Assembly: GCA_026710545.1 (NCBI GenBank)
Contig: JAPOQU010000005.1
Span: 1 to 47,955 of the forward strand
Source of the DNA: Gammaproteobacteria bacterium
GTDB taxonomy: Bacteria > Pseudomonadota > Gammaproteobacteria > Eutrophobiales > Eutrophobiaceae
Length of the DNA stretch: 47,955 bases
Reading direction: 5' to 3'
In this document: positions 1 to 7,771 of the stretch, piece by piece
Position numbering within the stretch: the stretch's first letter is position 1
Layout: every line of letters starts with the position of its first letter
Program-made: the position numbers and the translations under genes
Notes under the pieces: model-generated
What the model was told of the DNA's origin: nothing
The model's input: only the letters and a program-made list of their open reading frames with translations
Databases searched by the model: none

Positions 1-138
1 CTCACGCCGGGTTGCGAGGTCGCTGAGCAACATCACGGTCTCCCCCTGGCGTACCCGGCAGAGATCGAATTCTTTTTTAAACAGCATCCCCAGCTTGGCA
101 GGGTTCAGCTCCTGTACGCGGGCTATTGCAGGTAACAT
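1..138 (-). CDS. Partial: putative 2,5-dihydroxypyridine 5,6-dioxygenase-like protein (N-terminus)
   Basis: Only the first 46 codons are inside the window; the gene runs off the left edge. The fragment starts MLPAIARVQELNPAKL and continues LFKKEFDLCRVRQGETVML. From memory this resembles the start of NicX-type 2,5-dihydroxypyridine dioxygenases, where a short helix precedes a strand ending in an ETV/ESVAVL-like segment. If right, the enzyme would open a dihydroxylated pyridine ring, which fits the divergent molybdenum hydroxylase at 316-4115, a class that often hydroxylates N-heteroaromatics. The 177 bp between the two starts would be a shared divergent promoter region. The open frame is clear; the family call rests on few residues. 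Confidence 0.45.
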   Translation of the reverse strand, partial: MLPAIARVQELNPAKLGMLFKKEFDLCRVRQGETVMLLSDLATRRE

Positions 139-315
139 GTCAGATACTCCCCATTCTCTTTATTCGTCATGATTGAATGACAACGTCCGTTTGTCAATAT
201 CAAGTAGTGAGAAAAGCAGAAATCTGCTTGCCATAACTCCGGCCAGAACATATCCTTTGACGTGACGAACCACCAACCGGAATAATATAAACAAACAGCC
301 AGGGGGAGGGTTACA

Positions 316-1734
316 GTGGCCTTAACAAGCGTCGAATCATTTCATAGTCCGACGGAAGCCGCTGCAGTGGTGCAGCTTTTACAACAGCATGAGGACAGCG
401 CGCTGATCGTTGCCGGCGGCACTTTCCTGCATGGGCTTGCCGCCAGGGGGTTGCTCACGGGTATAGACGCGCTGATAGATATACAGGGTCTGGGTCTGGA
501 CAATATCGCCGTCGACCCCGGCAACGTGGTTATCGGCGCCACGACCCGCCTGGCCCAGATTGAACAGGATGACGCGGTACAGCAGCAGGCCTGGCTGGGC
601 GCCGTCAAGGATGCGATTACCTATCCGCCGGTGCAGATCATGAATGCTGCAACCGTCGGCGGGTCCATCGCTTCGGCCTGCCCCCTGTTTGACCTGCCGA
701 CCGGTTTCCTGGCATTGAACGGCGAGGTCCAGGCACTCGGGCCGGACGGCAGCCGCGCCATCCCCCTCGAAGCATTCTTTTCCGGGCTGTTCGAGAACAG
801 CCTGGCCCCGGCCGAATTCGTCACGGCGATCAGGCTGCCTGTGCCGCCGCCCAACAGCGCCAGCGCGTTCATCAAGCTGGAAACCAATGCCAATGACCTG
901 GCCATCGTCAATGCCGCGGTGGCCTTGACGCTGGACGGCGCTAACCGGTGCGAGCAGGCCCGTGTATTTATCGGCGGCGGAACGGGAGAGACGCCGGCGC
1001 GGGCAGGGTCGGCAGAGGACCTGCTGGCCGGCGCCGTTCTGGATGAAGACACCGTCAGCGGGGCCGGAAAAGCGGCGCAAGGTGACGTGGACCCCATCTC
1101 CGACCACCGGGCATCGAAGGAATATCGATCACACATGACCGGGGTGCTGGTGCAAAAAGCCTTGCGCAAGGCAATAGCCAGGCTGGGGGGAGAAAGTGCG
1201 ATGACAAATCGTCAGGATAGACGATTTGCACGGCGCCAGCCGCCCGCAGGGTTGCGCCCAGGGATGGGCGCAATGAAACAAGTCATACAGCTTGACGTAA
1301 ATAATGAAACGCACGAGATAGCGGTAGAACCCCATGACAGCCTGCTGCGCACCCTGCGGGAAACCCTGGGCCTGAACGCGGCCAAACGCGGTTGTGATTC
1401 CGGCGGATGCGGTTGTTGTACTGTTCTGGTTGACGGTAAGGCAGTGTATTCGTGCATGACCATGGCCATGCAGGTTGGGGACAGGACAGTGACTACCGTG
1501 GAAGGACTGGGTGGCGACGCCGGACTGGACCCCGTGCAACAGGCCTTTATCGACGCCGATGCGGTGCAGTGCGGCTACTGCACCTGCGGCATCATGATGG
1601 CAGCCAAACAGTTGCTTGCCGAGAACCCGGACCCGGACGAGGAAGCCATCCGTAAGGGCATCTCCGGGAACCTGTGCAGGTGTACCGGGTACCAGAAAAT
1701 TATCGAAGCCGTGCAGATGGCGGCAGCGGGTTGA
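316..1734 (+). CDS. Molybdenum hydroxylase FAD-binding / 2Fe-2S fusion subunit (xanthine dehydrogenase family)
   Basis: A 472-residue protein that should pass electrons from the Mo-binding subunit (1785-4115) through 2Fe-2S clusters to FAD. Residues 1-290 form a CoxM-like FAD domain, with AGGTFLHG near 33-40 and TVGGSIAS near 113-120. Residues about 320-472 form the 2Fe-2S domain: the plant-ferredoxin-type cysteines C360, C365, C368 and C380, then C419, C422, C454 and C456. These subunits are commonly separate genes, or fused with the 2Fe-2S domain first; here the FAD domain comes first. The linker, about residues 294-320, is encoded by a double-hairpin element (1205-1273), so the fusion looks secondary. 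A GTG start is chosen because AGGGGGAGG lies at 301-309, well placed upstream. Substrate unknown: xanthine or an N-heteroaromatic. Confidence 0.85.
   Translation: MALTSVESFHSPTEAAAVVQLLQQHEDSALIVAGGTFLHGLAARGLLTGIDALIDIQGLGLDNIAVDPGNVVIGATTRLAQIEQDDAVQQQAWLGAVKDAITYPPVQIMNAATVGGSIASACPLFDLPTGFLALNGEVQALGPDGSRAIPLEAFFSGLFENSLAPAEFVTAIRLPVPPPNSASAFIKLETNANDLAIVNAAVALTLDGANRCEQARVFIGGGTGETPARAGSAEDLLAGAVLDEDTVSGAGKAAQGDVDPISDHRASKEYRSHMTGVLVQKALRKAIARLGGESAMTNRQDRRFARRQPPAGLRPGMGAMKQVIQLDVNNETHEIAVEPHDSLLRTLRETLGLNAAKRGCDSGGCGCCTVLVDGKAVYSCMTMAMQVGDRTVTTVEGLGGDAGLDPVQQAFIDADAVQCGYCTCGIMMAAKQLLAENPDPDEEAIRKGISGNLCRCTGYQKIIEAVQMAAAG
1205..1273. repeat. Double-hairpin palindromic element inserted in frame in the subunit-fusion linker
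   Basis: Two perfect hairpins lie within 69 bp. The first has arms CAAATCGTC (1205-1213) and GACGATTTG (1220-1228) around the loop AGGATA. The second has arms TTGCGCCCA (1252-1260) and TGGGCGCAA (1265-1273) around GGGA. A GC-rich joint containing GGCGCC lies between them. The element has no stop codon in the reading frame and encodes an Arg/Pro-rich linker between the FAD and 2Fe-2S domains. It looks like a small mobile palindromic repeat of the REP/RPE kind; this family name is an inference. Confidence 0.8.
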
Positions 1735-1746
1735 TAAATACAACAT

Positions 1747-1771
1747 GGGGACAGATTTGAAATCTGTCCCC
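1747..1771. repeat. REP-like palindrome with GGGGACAG head
   Basis: Perfect 12-bp arms GGGGACAGATTT and AAATCTGTCCCC around a single central G. It sits between the fusion subunit and the Mo-binding subunit and ends 13 bp before the latter's ATG. Two relatives with the same GGGGAC head lie at 47676-47699 and 47715-47739. In RNA it would form a strong hairpin and could tune the expression ratio of the two genes. Confidence 0.8.
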
Positions 1772-1784
1772 GAAGGACATAACT

Positions 1785-4115
1785 ATGGCTCAATTGAATG
1801 TTGTCGGTAAAAATGTCGTACGTCCTGATGCTTATGACAAGGTAACGGGCGGCAAACACTATATCGTAAATTACAGCCTGCCCGGCATGCTGCACGGCAA
1901 GCTGCTGCGCAGCCCCTATCCCCATGCGAAGATCATCAGTATCGACGCCAGCGAAGCGGAACGGCTGCCGGGTGTGAAAGCGGTGTTGACACCTGCCGAG
2001 GTGCCGCAGAACAAATTCACCCCCGTTTATTTCGTGCCGGCCCATGCCAAGAGCATGGTGCAGGATTTTGTCGTGATGAGCGACCGGGTACGCTGGGCCG
2101 GCCAGCCGGTGGCGGCGGTTGCCGCGACAACCCCGGAAGTCGCCGATGCCGCATTGCAACTCATCGACGTTGAATACGAGGAACTGCCGGCTGTATTCGA
2201 CCCGGAGCAGGCCATGCAGGATGGCGCGCCGCAACTGCATGACGACGCACCGAATAACATTGCCAAGTCGCCGTCCTTTAATTTTGGCGACCTGGAGGCA
2301 GGATTTGCCGAGGCCGACCATATTTTTGAAGGCGTCTACCAGACGCAACGGGTGCATACCTGTTACATGGAACCGCGGGTTTGCGTGGTGGATACCGAAA
2401 CCGACGGCAGGATTACCGTGCATTCCTCCATGCAGCACGGTTTCGGCCTCAGGGAAAAAATGGCGGTCGCCCTGGGTGTGCCGGAGAGCAGTATCAACGT
2501 GGTCAAACCGGCCTATATCGGCGGCGGCTTCGGCGGCAAGCTGGATATCGGGCACCTGGAGCCCATCGCGGCATTGCTGAGCCGCAAGGCGAAGCGGCCC
2601 GTGCGTATAGAGCACAGTCGCGGGGAAGATTTCATTACGACCACACGCAACCCGATCAAGGTGTATCTCAAGACCGGGGTGAAAAACGACGGCACGTATA
2701 CCGCCCGCTATATCAAGAGCATACTCGATGGCGGCGCCCATGCCACCCACGGCGCAGAAGTAATCATGGTGCACGGACTGTACGGGACGTTTTTCCCATG
2801 GAAATGCCCGAACCAGGTCTGGGAGGGGTTTACCGTCTATACCAACAACATTATCGGCGGCGGTTACCGGGGCTATGGCGCGCCCCAGGGCTGTTTTGCC
2901 GTCGAATCCCAGAACGATGAAATCTGCGAGAAACTGGGTCTTGACCCGATTGAGTTCCGCTCCAGGAATACGCACAAGGAAGGCGACCCCCACCCGGTGC
3001 TGCAGGGCCACACGCTGAACAGTTACCGGCTGGACGATTGTCTGAAACAGGGCGCGGAGCGTATCGGCTTCGACCGGCGGCGCCCTGCCGGCGCGGATGC
3101 AGGAAGCAAAAAACGCGGGATAGGCTTTGCCTGCCACCCGTTGTGGGTGAGCGGTTGCCTGGGGTTCCCGGACATCTACGAGCATGCAGGCGCGACGGTG
3201 AAACTGAACCGGGACGGGACCGCGGACGTGGTGTCGTCCTGTGTCGACCTGGGCTCCGGCCAGACCACTATGCTGACCCAGGTTGTAGCGGAAGAACTGG
3301 GCCTGGCGCCCGGGGCGGTCAGGATCGTCTATGCCGATACCGATACCGCGCCTTTCGATGCCCCCACCCACGCCAGCCGCGCCACCTATTCGGCGGGTCT
3401 GGGGACCAAGGCAGCCGCCGTGGCGGTAAAACAGCGCCTGTTCCAGGCTGCCGCGGCCGTCATGGAGGCGAATGCCGATGACCTTTATCTTGAAGACGGA
3501 ATGATACTCGTAAAAGGCGCGCCGGATTCCGGTGTGCCCATGACGGACATCATCACCCGCGCCGAGTCCCCGTTCATACAGATGACCGACAGCGGGCCGC
3601 AACCCACCACCATCGCGGAAAAAGGGACGATAATCGGTTCTGCCAGCCAGGCGCCGCCGTCCAACCCGTCGCCTGCCGCGGCGCAGTTCGTGGAGGTGGA
3701 AGTGGACACGGATAGCGGCGAAGTCAGGGTGTTGCGTGCGGTTCACGCTACCGATATGGGCCAGGTACTGCATCCCAAGTCTGCTGAAGGCCAGGTTGAA
3801 GGCGGCTTCCAGCAGGGCATGGGCTATGCGCTGATGGAGCACCTGCAGTTCGACCAGGATACCGGCGCCTGCCTGTCCGCCGATTTCCTGGACTACAAGA
3901 TGCCGACGTCCATGGAGATGCCGCCGAAGGTCGAGAGCATTTTTGTCGAATCCCACGAGCCGACCGGACCGTTTGGCGCCAAGAGCATGTCTGAAGTCTG
4001 CCTGATCGTGCCCGCTGCGGCCATCGCCAATGCGATCTATAACGCCATCGGCGTCAGGATAACCGAATTGCCGATTACCCCGGAGAAGGTACTGCAGGCC
4101 CTGGGAAAATTGTAA
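1785..4115 (+). CDS. Molybdenum hydroxylase, molybdopterin-binding catalytic subunit
   Basis: The 776-residue large subunit of a xanthine-dehydrogenase-family enzyme, which inserts water-derived oxygen into an electron-poor carbon next to nitrogen in a heterocycle, or into an aldehyde. The ald_Xan_dh N-terminal domain covers about residues 1-140. The MoCo-binding part has QHGFGLREK (217-225), GGGFGGK (246-252) and GGGYRGYGAPQG (358-369). The catalytic base is E737 in GPFGAKSMSEV. There is no CO-dehydrogenase AYRCSF loop, so CO oxidation is unlikely. It follows the FAD/2Fe-2S fusion gene by 50 bp, a gap occupied by a REP palindrome. Candidate substrates are xanthine, given the ureide genes at 27-31 kb, or a pyridine/nicotinate-like compound, given the neighbouring ring-cleavage-type genes. 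Confidence 0.9.
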   Translation: MAQLNVVGKNVVRPDAYDKVTGGKHYIVNYSLPGMLHGKLLRSPYPHAKIISIDASEAERLPGVKAVLTPAEVPQNKFTPVYFVPAHAKSMVQDFVVMSDRVRWAGQPVAAVAATTPEVADAALQLIDVEYEELPAVFDPEQAMQDGAPQLHDDAPNNIAKSPSFNFGDLEAGFAEADHIFEGVYQTQRVHTCYMEPRVCVVDTETDGRITVHSSMQHGFGLREKMAVALGVPESSINVVKPAYIGGGFGGKLDIGHLEPIAALLSRKAKRPVRIEHSRGEDFITTTRNPIKVYLKTGVKNDGTYTARYIKSILDGGAHATHGAEVIMVHGLYGTFFPWKCPNQVWEGFTVYTNNIIGGGYRGYGAPQGCFAVESQNDEICEKLGLDPIEFRSRNTHKEGDPHPVLQGHTLNSYRLDDCLKQGAERIGFDRRRPAGADAGSKKRGIGFACHPLWVSGCLGFPDIYEHAGATVKLNRDGTADVVSSCVDLGSGQTTMLTQVVAEELGLAPGAVRIVYADTDTAPFDAPTHASRATYSAGLGTKAAAVAVKQRLFQAAAAVMEANADDLYLEDGMILVKGAPDSGVPMTDIITRAESPFIQMTDSGPQPTTIAEKGTIIGSASQAPPSNPSPAAAQFVEVEVDTDSGEVRVLRAVHATDMGQVLHPKSAEGQVEGGFQQGMGYALMEHLQFDQDTGACLSADFLDYKMPTSMEMPPKVESIFVESHEPTGPFGAKSMSEVCLIVPAAAIANAIYNAIGVRITELPITPEKVLQALGKL

Positions 4116-4125
4116 AAGGATATTT

Positions 4126-4827
4126 TTGCAGGTACGCAAGGCCGGTTTGAAGATGCGGGTTGGTTCGATTATTGCGATTTTTGTCGCACTCTCTACAGCT
4201 GCCGGTATCGCTTTGAGTTACCGGATCAACGGCTCTGTGAATGCCTGTTATTGCCTGATGAGCCTGTTTTTCTCGATCAACCTGATGGTCTGCTATTGGG
4301 AGATGTGCCTGTTCTGGCGCCGGGATTACATTGAGAAACGCGTGGATTACTGGCGTGAATACTGCGCGGAGACCGGCCGTTCGTCTGCTGCCGGATTTAT
4401 GGCTACCGAGGTTCCGTTAGGCAAAATCCTGTCCCCGACAATTTGGGCGGATGCCTGGGCTTCGTATTCCCTGTACGATGGTTCTTATGCCGACCGGCGC
4501 ACGTACGGTTTCAACGTGGACATCGGCAACGGCTTTGTCACGGTAATTCCCTCACTGGTCCTGTACGCGGCGTACACGGTCAGTTTTCTGCCGGCACTGC
4601 TCGTGGGTATCCTGGGCGCCATGCTGTTCTGGCAGTGGGTGTACATGACCTCGGTGTACGTGGTGAGTTTTTATGTCGCAGGCAGGCATAAGCTGATTCG
4701 CAGGGGCGATACCTACTTCTATATCCTGGGAATAAACTCTTTCTGGGTACTGTTCGCGCTGCTGGGGTTGTACATTTCCGTTCGATTGATCGTCGATGGC
4801 GACTACAGCGTGCTGGGCCGGAGTTAG
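4126..4827 (+). CDS. Membrane protein of unknown function
   Basis: I do not recognise the family. The 233-residue protein has an N-terminal membrane segment (residues about 14-27), a second rich in Cys/Phe/Leu (about 35-60), a charged loop (RRDYIEKRVDYWREYC) and three further hydrophobic segments in the C-terminal half, giving about five membrane passes. It begins 10 bp after the molybdenum hydroxylase gene on the same strand, so co-transcription and a role with that enzyme or its substrate are possible. A TTG start at 4126 has a nearby AAAGGA; an ATG at 4153 is the alternative start and has only a weak ribosome site. Confidence 0.6.
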   Translation: MQVRKAGLKMRVGSIIAIFVALSTAAGIALSYRINGSVNACYCLMSLFFSINLMVCYWEMCLFWRRDYIEKRVDYWREYCAETGRSSAAGFMATEVPLGKILSPTIWADAWASYSLYDGSYADRRTYGFNVDIGNGFVTVIPSLVLYAAYTVSFLPALLVGILGAMLFWQWVYMTSVYVVSFYVAGRHKLIRRGDTYFYILGINSFWVLFALLGLYISVRLIVDGDYSVLGRS

Positions 4828-4945
4828 GCCGGTAATACCCAGAATGCCGCCGGGCTTCAGGGTCTTTTTGATGCTGAGCAGGACCTCCAGAGTCGCGGCT
4901 TCGCCTTTCTCGTTTTATATTTTGTACATTGCTTCCGCATGGTGT
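4828..4945 (-). pseudogene. Fragment of a SAM-dependent methyltransferase-like gene
   Basis: Read on the minus strand, this spacer gives HAEAMYKI, a stop codon, then NEKGEAATLEVLLSIKK followed by TLKPGGILGITGL. The LKPGG turn preceded by a helix is the post-motif III signature of class I methyltransferases. No start, no SAM-binding glycine loop and an in-frame TAA are seen, so this is at most a gene relic between the membrane protein and the FitAB-type pair. Confidence 0.4.
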
Positions 4946-4980
4946 AGCTATTCCGTGAATTTCCTACATAAGATCAGAGA

Positions 4981-5397
4981 CTACTGGAAAGGGTTAAGCA
5001 AACTGGCGCCACAATCCTTGTAGTCACTCACGTTCCTGGTAACAATGGTCAAGTCATGTATCAGCGCCGTCGCTGCTATTTGTTTATCCAAGGCATTCTC
5101 ATGATACGGTACTCGCAGTTTCCCCCAGACCTGGGCCGCGTCCCGGTCAAAGCCAAGTATATTATCGCCATATTCCGTCAACAAACTGTTGAACCAGCGT
5201 TCCAGGTTGTCCGCTTGCTTAAAGTCCTGCCTGTGACGTATTTTCTCTATACCACGGCGCAGTTCGCCAACGGTGACCACGCTGATATATACCGGCGTTT
5301 CGTCTTTTACAACATGACGGAAAAACGCCCTGACGCCCCGGTTTGAGTAGCGTCCTTTTCTTGCCTCACTGATGACATTGGTATCAATCAAATACAT
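4981..5397 (-). CDS. PIN-domain ribonuclease toxin, FitB/VapC type
   Basis: A 138-residue PIN toxin starting MYLIDTNVISEARKG. The acidic residues expected for Mg2+-dependent RNA cleavage are visible: the Asp of LIDTN, the Glu of VGELRRGIE, the Asp of NALDKQIAATAL and the Asp of VSDYKDCG near the end. The C-terminal LLNPFQ ending is typical of FitB-like proteins. The start at 5397 is chosen because it begins exactly at the PIN strand and overlaps the antitoxin's last codons by 14 bp; a longer upstream reading would overlap the whole C-terminus of the antitoxin. It would be neutralised by the product of 5384-5617. Confidence 0.85.
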   Translation of the reverse strand: MYLIDTNVISEARKGRYSNRGVRAFFRHVVKDETPVYISVVTVGELRRGIEKIRHRQDFKQADNLERWFNSLLTEYGDNILGFDRDAAQVWGKLRVPYHENALDKQIAATALIHDLTIVTRNVSDYKDCGASLLNPFQ

Positions 5398-5617
5398 CGG
5401 CGTCCCTGCCGTCGTTGTTGCGCTCAAAATCTTCATCCCCACCAACATTCGGCATGTCGGCCAGTACCTGGGCAAATGACTTCTTTCTTGGGCCGAGCAA
5501 TACACTCGAGAGTATCAATCTATGCTCGGCTTCGGCGCTGCGTGAATGGCGCGCTGCCCGTTCTTTCAGGGCCTGCACTACGCCGTCGTCAATATTTCTT
5601 ACTATCAGAACGCCCAT
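5384..5617 (-). CDS. Ribbon-helix-helix antitoxin, FitA/VapB type
   Basis: A 77-residue antitoxin. The N-terminus MGVLIVRNIDDGVVQALKER is a ribbon-helix-helix DNA-binding fold, followed by the AARHSRSAEAEHRLIL helix characteristic of FitA-like proteins; the C-terminal half should wrap around the toxin. It overlaps the toxin gene by 14 bp, so the pair is translationally coupled. A strong ribosome site GGAGG lies just upstream on the minus strand. Tandem 9-bp repeats at 5638-5655 are the likely autoregulatory operator. Confidence 0.85.
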   Translation of the reverse strand: MGVLIVRNIDDGVVQALKERAARHSRSAEAEHRLILSSVLLGPRKKSFAQVLADMPNVGGDEDFERNNDGRDADVFD

Positions 5618-5637
5618 ATTTCCTCCGCTAAGCGGTT

Positions 5638-5655
5638 ATGATAGCAATGATAGCA
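5638..5655 (-). promoter_or_regulatory. Probable operator of the FitAB-type pair: tandem ATGATAGCA
   Basis: Two adjacent copies of ATGATAGCA (5638-5646, 5647-5655), themselves inside an outer GTTATG...CATAAC inverted repeat, lie about 20 bp upstream of the antitoxin start. Ribbon-helix-helix antitoxins usually bind such short tandem sites cooperatively with their toxin. Inferred from position and repetition only. Confidence 0.55.
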
Positions 5656-5676
5656 TAACGCATACAGTGAATCCAA

Positions 5677-6498
5677 TCACAATTCACCTTGCGGCCACCC
5701 GCGCACCGACACCCGATGCATGATTCGATCCTGTTCGGGCGAACGTGAGCGCTCGAGTAGCTCGGCGCTGTGCAGAAGCTGCGAGTTGTCCCAGATCACC
5801 ACGTCGTGTTTGTTGTATGCGTGCCTGTATACAAAGCGCTGATCGGTCGCATGCTCAGCCAGTTCCAGCAGGAACTGCCGGGCGCTGTCGCCGGACATGC
5901 CTTCGATGCCGATCCCGGTATCGGCGGCGCCGTACAGGGCGCGCCTGCCGGTTACGGGATGCGGCCGTACCAGGGGGTGGCGCACCAGCGCCATGGACCC
6001 GTCGGTACGCGCCTCGTAGCAGTGGATCACGGTCATCGTATCGACCCGCTGCCGCATTGCCTGCGGTAACGCCTCGTACGCGGCAACCTGGTCGGCGAAC
6101 AGCGTCCTGCCGCCGGAAGGCGGAACGGCAATTGCGTTCAGCATGGTGAAGCTGGCCGGTTCATCGGTGTGGACCAGGTCGGTATGCCAGTGGGCGCCAC
6201 CGTTGAGTTGGCGGTCGTCACGGTTGTCTGCGTTCGACAAGGACATGACGCCGGGTAGTCCGTCAAGACGAAGATCCGCCTCGGTATGGTGAATGGGCTT
6301 GCCGAAGCAGGCGCCGAAATCGGCCAGTTGTGCCGGTGTGAGTTCCTGATCGGGGATACATACCACCGCGTGGCGGTAGAGCAGGGTCACGATCGTATTG
6401 ATGGTTTCACGGTCGGCGCCTTTGCTGATCCGCAAGCCTGTCAGCGCTACGCCAATCCCGTCGGAAAGCGGTGTTAATCCCGGCGTCGAATCAATCAT
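5677..6498 (-). CDS. TauD/TfdA-family Fe(II)/2-oxoglutarate dioxygenase
   Basis: A 273-residue protein predicted to couple 2-oxoglutarate decarboxylation to hydroxylation of a small substrate, often cleaving a C-S, C-O or C-N bond. The iron ligands are H105 and D107 in HWHTD plus H243 in DNSQLLHSA; R262 in the HRVSVRG segment is placed to bind 2-oxoglutarate. Length is normal for the family. It is the last gene of a minus-strand trio (sulfatase, flavin monooxygenase, dioxygenase) with gaps of 7 and 12 bp, so one transcript is likely. Substrate cannot be read from sequence; taurine itself is not implied. Confidence 0.85.
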   Translation of the reverse strand: MIDSTPGLTPLSDGIGVALTGLRISKGADRETINTIVTLLYRHAVVCIPDQELTPAQLADFGACFGKPIHHTEADLRLDGLPGVMSLSNADNRDDRQLNGGAHWHTDLVHTDEPASFTMLNAIAVPPSGGRTLFADQVAAYEALPQAMRQRVDTMTVIHCYEARTDGSMALVRHPLVRPHPVTGRRALYGAADTGIGIEGMSGDSARQFLLELAEHATDQRFVYRHAYNKHDVVIWDNSQLLHSAELLERSRSPEQDRIMHRVSVRGWPQGEL

Positions 6499-6510
6499 GG
6501 TCTGTCACGG

Positions 6511-7764
6511 TCATATTGTGTAAGAAGGTGTGTTGTTGAGCGTATCAATAGCAAAACCGGATCGCTGCTTGAACTCGTCAATCACGGCTTGCAGCCTGTC
6601 CATGCCGACATAATCATGGATGTTGTCCGCATCATCGGGACATTCGTTCCTGACTACCTCCAGCACCTCGTCGGGGCCGTTTTCGCGGCTGGCCAGCACC
6701 ACCCGGTTCGCCTTGGGAAGCCTGTCTGCTTCATAGGCCTTGAGACCTGCCACCGGATCGCCCTCTCCCGACAGCGCAGAAGCCAGGGCCCTGCCGTCGA
6801 TAATGGCGTGCACCGCGCCGCTGGAACTCACAGGTATCAGCGGGTGTGCCGCATCGCCCAGCAGGCCGACCCTGCCGAATGTCCACCGTTGCAACGGGTC
6901 CCGGTCGTATATGGGAAACTCAAATATCTGCTCCGTCGCGGAGATGATGCCGGGTACGTCCAGCCAGTCGAATTGCCAGTCCCGATACAGTTCGACCAGG
7001 TTGTCAGGCCGGGTCAGTTTGCCCCAGTCTTCCTCCTGGCGTTGGTCCGTCACAAACGGGACCGCGGCAATCCAGTTGATATGACTCTGCCCGTTTGCCT
7101 GCAACCTGCCGGAAATAGGGTACGACACCAGGCGCAGGCGGTTGTCGCCGCAAATGACCATGGACTCGCCGTCCAGGTATGGCGCCCCCTGCACGGCCCC
7201 GCGGAAACAGACCATGCCGGCATAAACCGCCGCGCCTTCGTCCGGATACAGCGTTTTCCTGGTGGCCGAATGCAGGCCGTCAGCGCCGATGAGGATGTCG
7301 CCGGTAACGTCGGCTAGCGGTTGCTTCGATGCCGGGTCGATGAAAGTCGCGGTTATCGAGTTATCATCCTGTCTGAACCCTGCAAGCTGGTGGCCGGCAA
7401 CAACCCTGTCCGCGCCCGCGCGTTGTCTGAATGTTTCAAGCAGCAACATCTGCAGTTCACCGCGGTGCAGCGAGTACTGCGGCCAGTTGTAACCGGCATA
7501 TTCACCGCATGGGACACTGATTGCCAGTTTGCCGCGCCGGGAAAAATATTTCATGGAGCGGGTGCGGATGGCGATCCTGTCCAACTCGTCCTTGAGGCCA
7601 AGCGCGATCAACTCCCTCGATGCGTGGGGCAGGATATTGATACCGACGCCCAACGGCACAATCTGTTCCACGCTTTCAAAGACGGTTGCCTCTATGCCGG
7701 CCTGTTCCAGGCTCAATGCGGCGGTGAGGCCGCCGATGCCTGCGCCTGCTATCAATACATGCAT
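6511..7764 (-). CDS. FAD-dependent aromatic monooxygenase, PhzS-like
   Basis: A 417-residue class A flavoprotein monooxygenase using NAD(P)H and O2 to hydroxylate an aromatic or heteroaromatic ring. GAGIGG (7-12) is the ADP-binding Rossmann loop, ILIGADGLHSATR is the NAD(P)H/FAD motif, and GLLGDAAHPLIP binds the FAD ribityl. The internal run NWPQYSLHRGELQM closely recalls PhzS-type phenazine-carboxylate hydroxylases, which suggests decarboxylative hydroxylation of a carboxylated ring. It lies 7 bp upstream of nothing but its operon partners: sulfatase before it, dioxygenase after. A pyridine- or phenol-carboxylate substrate is an inference from the neighbourhood. Confidence 0.85.
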   Translation of the reverse strand: MHVLIAGAGIGGLTAALSLEQAGIEATVFESVEQIVPLGVGINILPHASRELIALGLKDELDRIAIRTRSMKYFSRRGKLAISVPCGEYAGYNWPQYSLHRGELQMLLLETFRQRAGADRVVAGHQLAGFRQDDNSITATFIDPASKQPLADVTGDILIGADGLHSATRKTLYPDEGAAVYAGMVCFRGAVQGAPYLDGESMVICGDNRLRLVSYPISGRLQANGQSHINWIAAVPFVTDQRQEEDWGKLTRPDNLVELYRDWQFDWLDVPGIISATEQIFEFPIYDRDPLQRWTFGRVGLLGDAAHPLIPVSSSGAVHAIIDGRALASALSGEGDPVAGLKAYEADRLPKANRVVLASRENGPDEVLEVVRNECPDDADNIHDYVGMDRLQAVIDEFKQRSGFAIDTLNNTPSYTI

Positions 7765-7771
7765 GAATGCC

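Noticed and set aside
316..4115. CO dehydrogenase (CoxMSL), suggested also by the CoxG-like gene
   Set aside because: The catalytic subunit lacks the AYRCSF active-site loop and has the GGYRGYGAP form instead.
1575..4139. An 854-codon open frame antisense to the molybdenum hydroxylase
   Set aside because: It mirrors the catalytic subunit in a GC-rich gene; its translation has no recognisable domain and is rich in Arg, Gly and His as antisense frames are.
6511..7764. HpxO-type urate hydroxylase, which would have completed the ureide pathway
   Set aside because: The central and C-terminal parts follow PhzS-type enzymes rather than HpxO, and the gene is 20 kb from the ureide genes.
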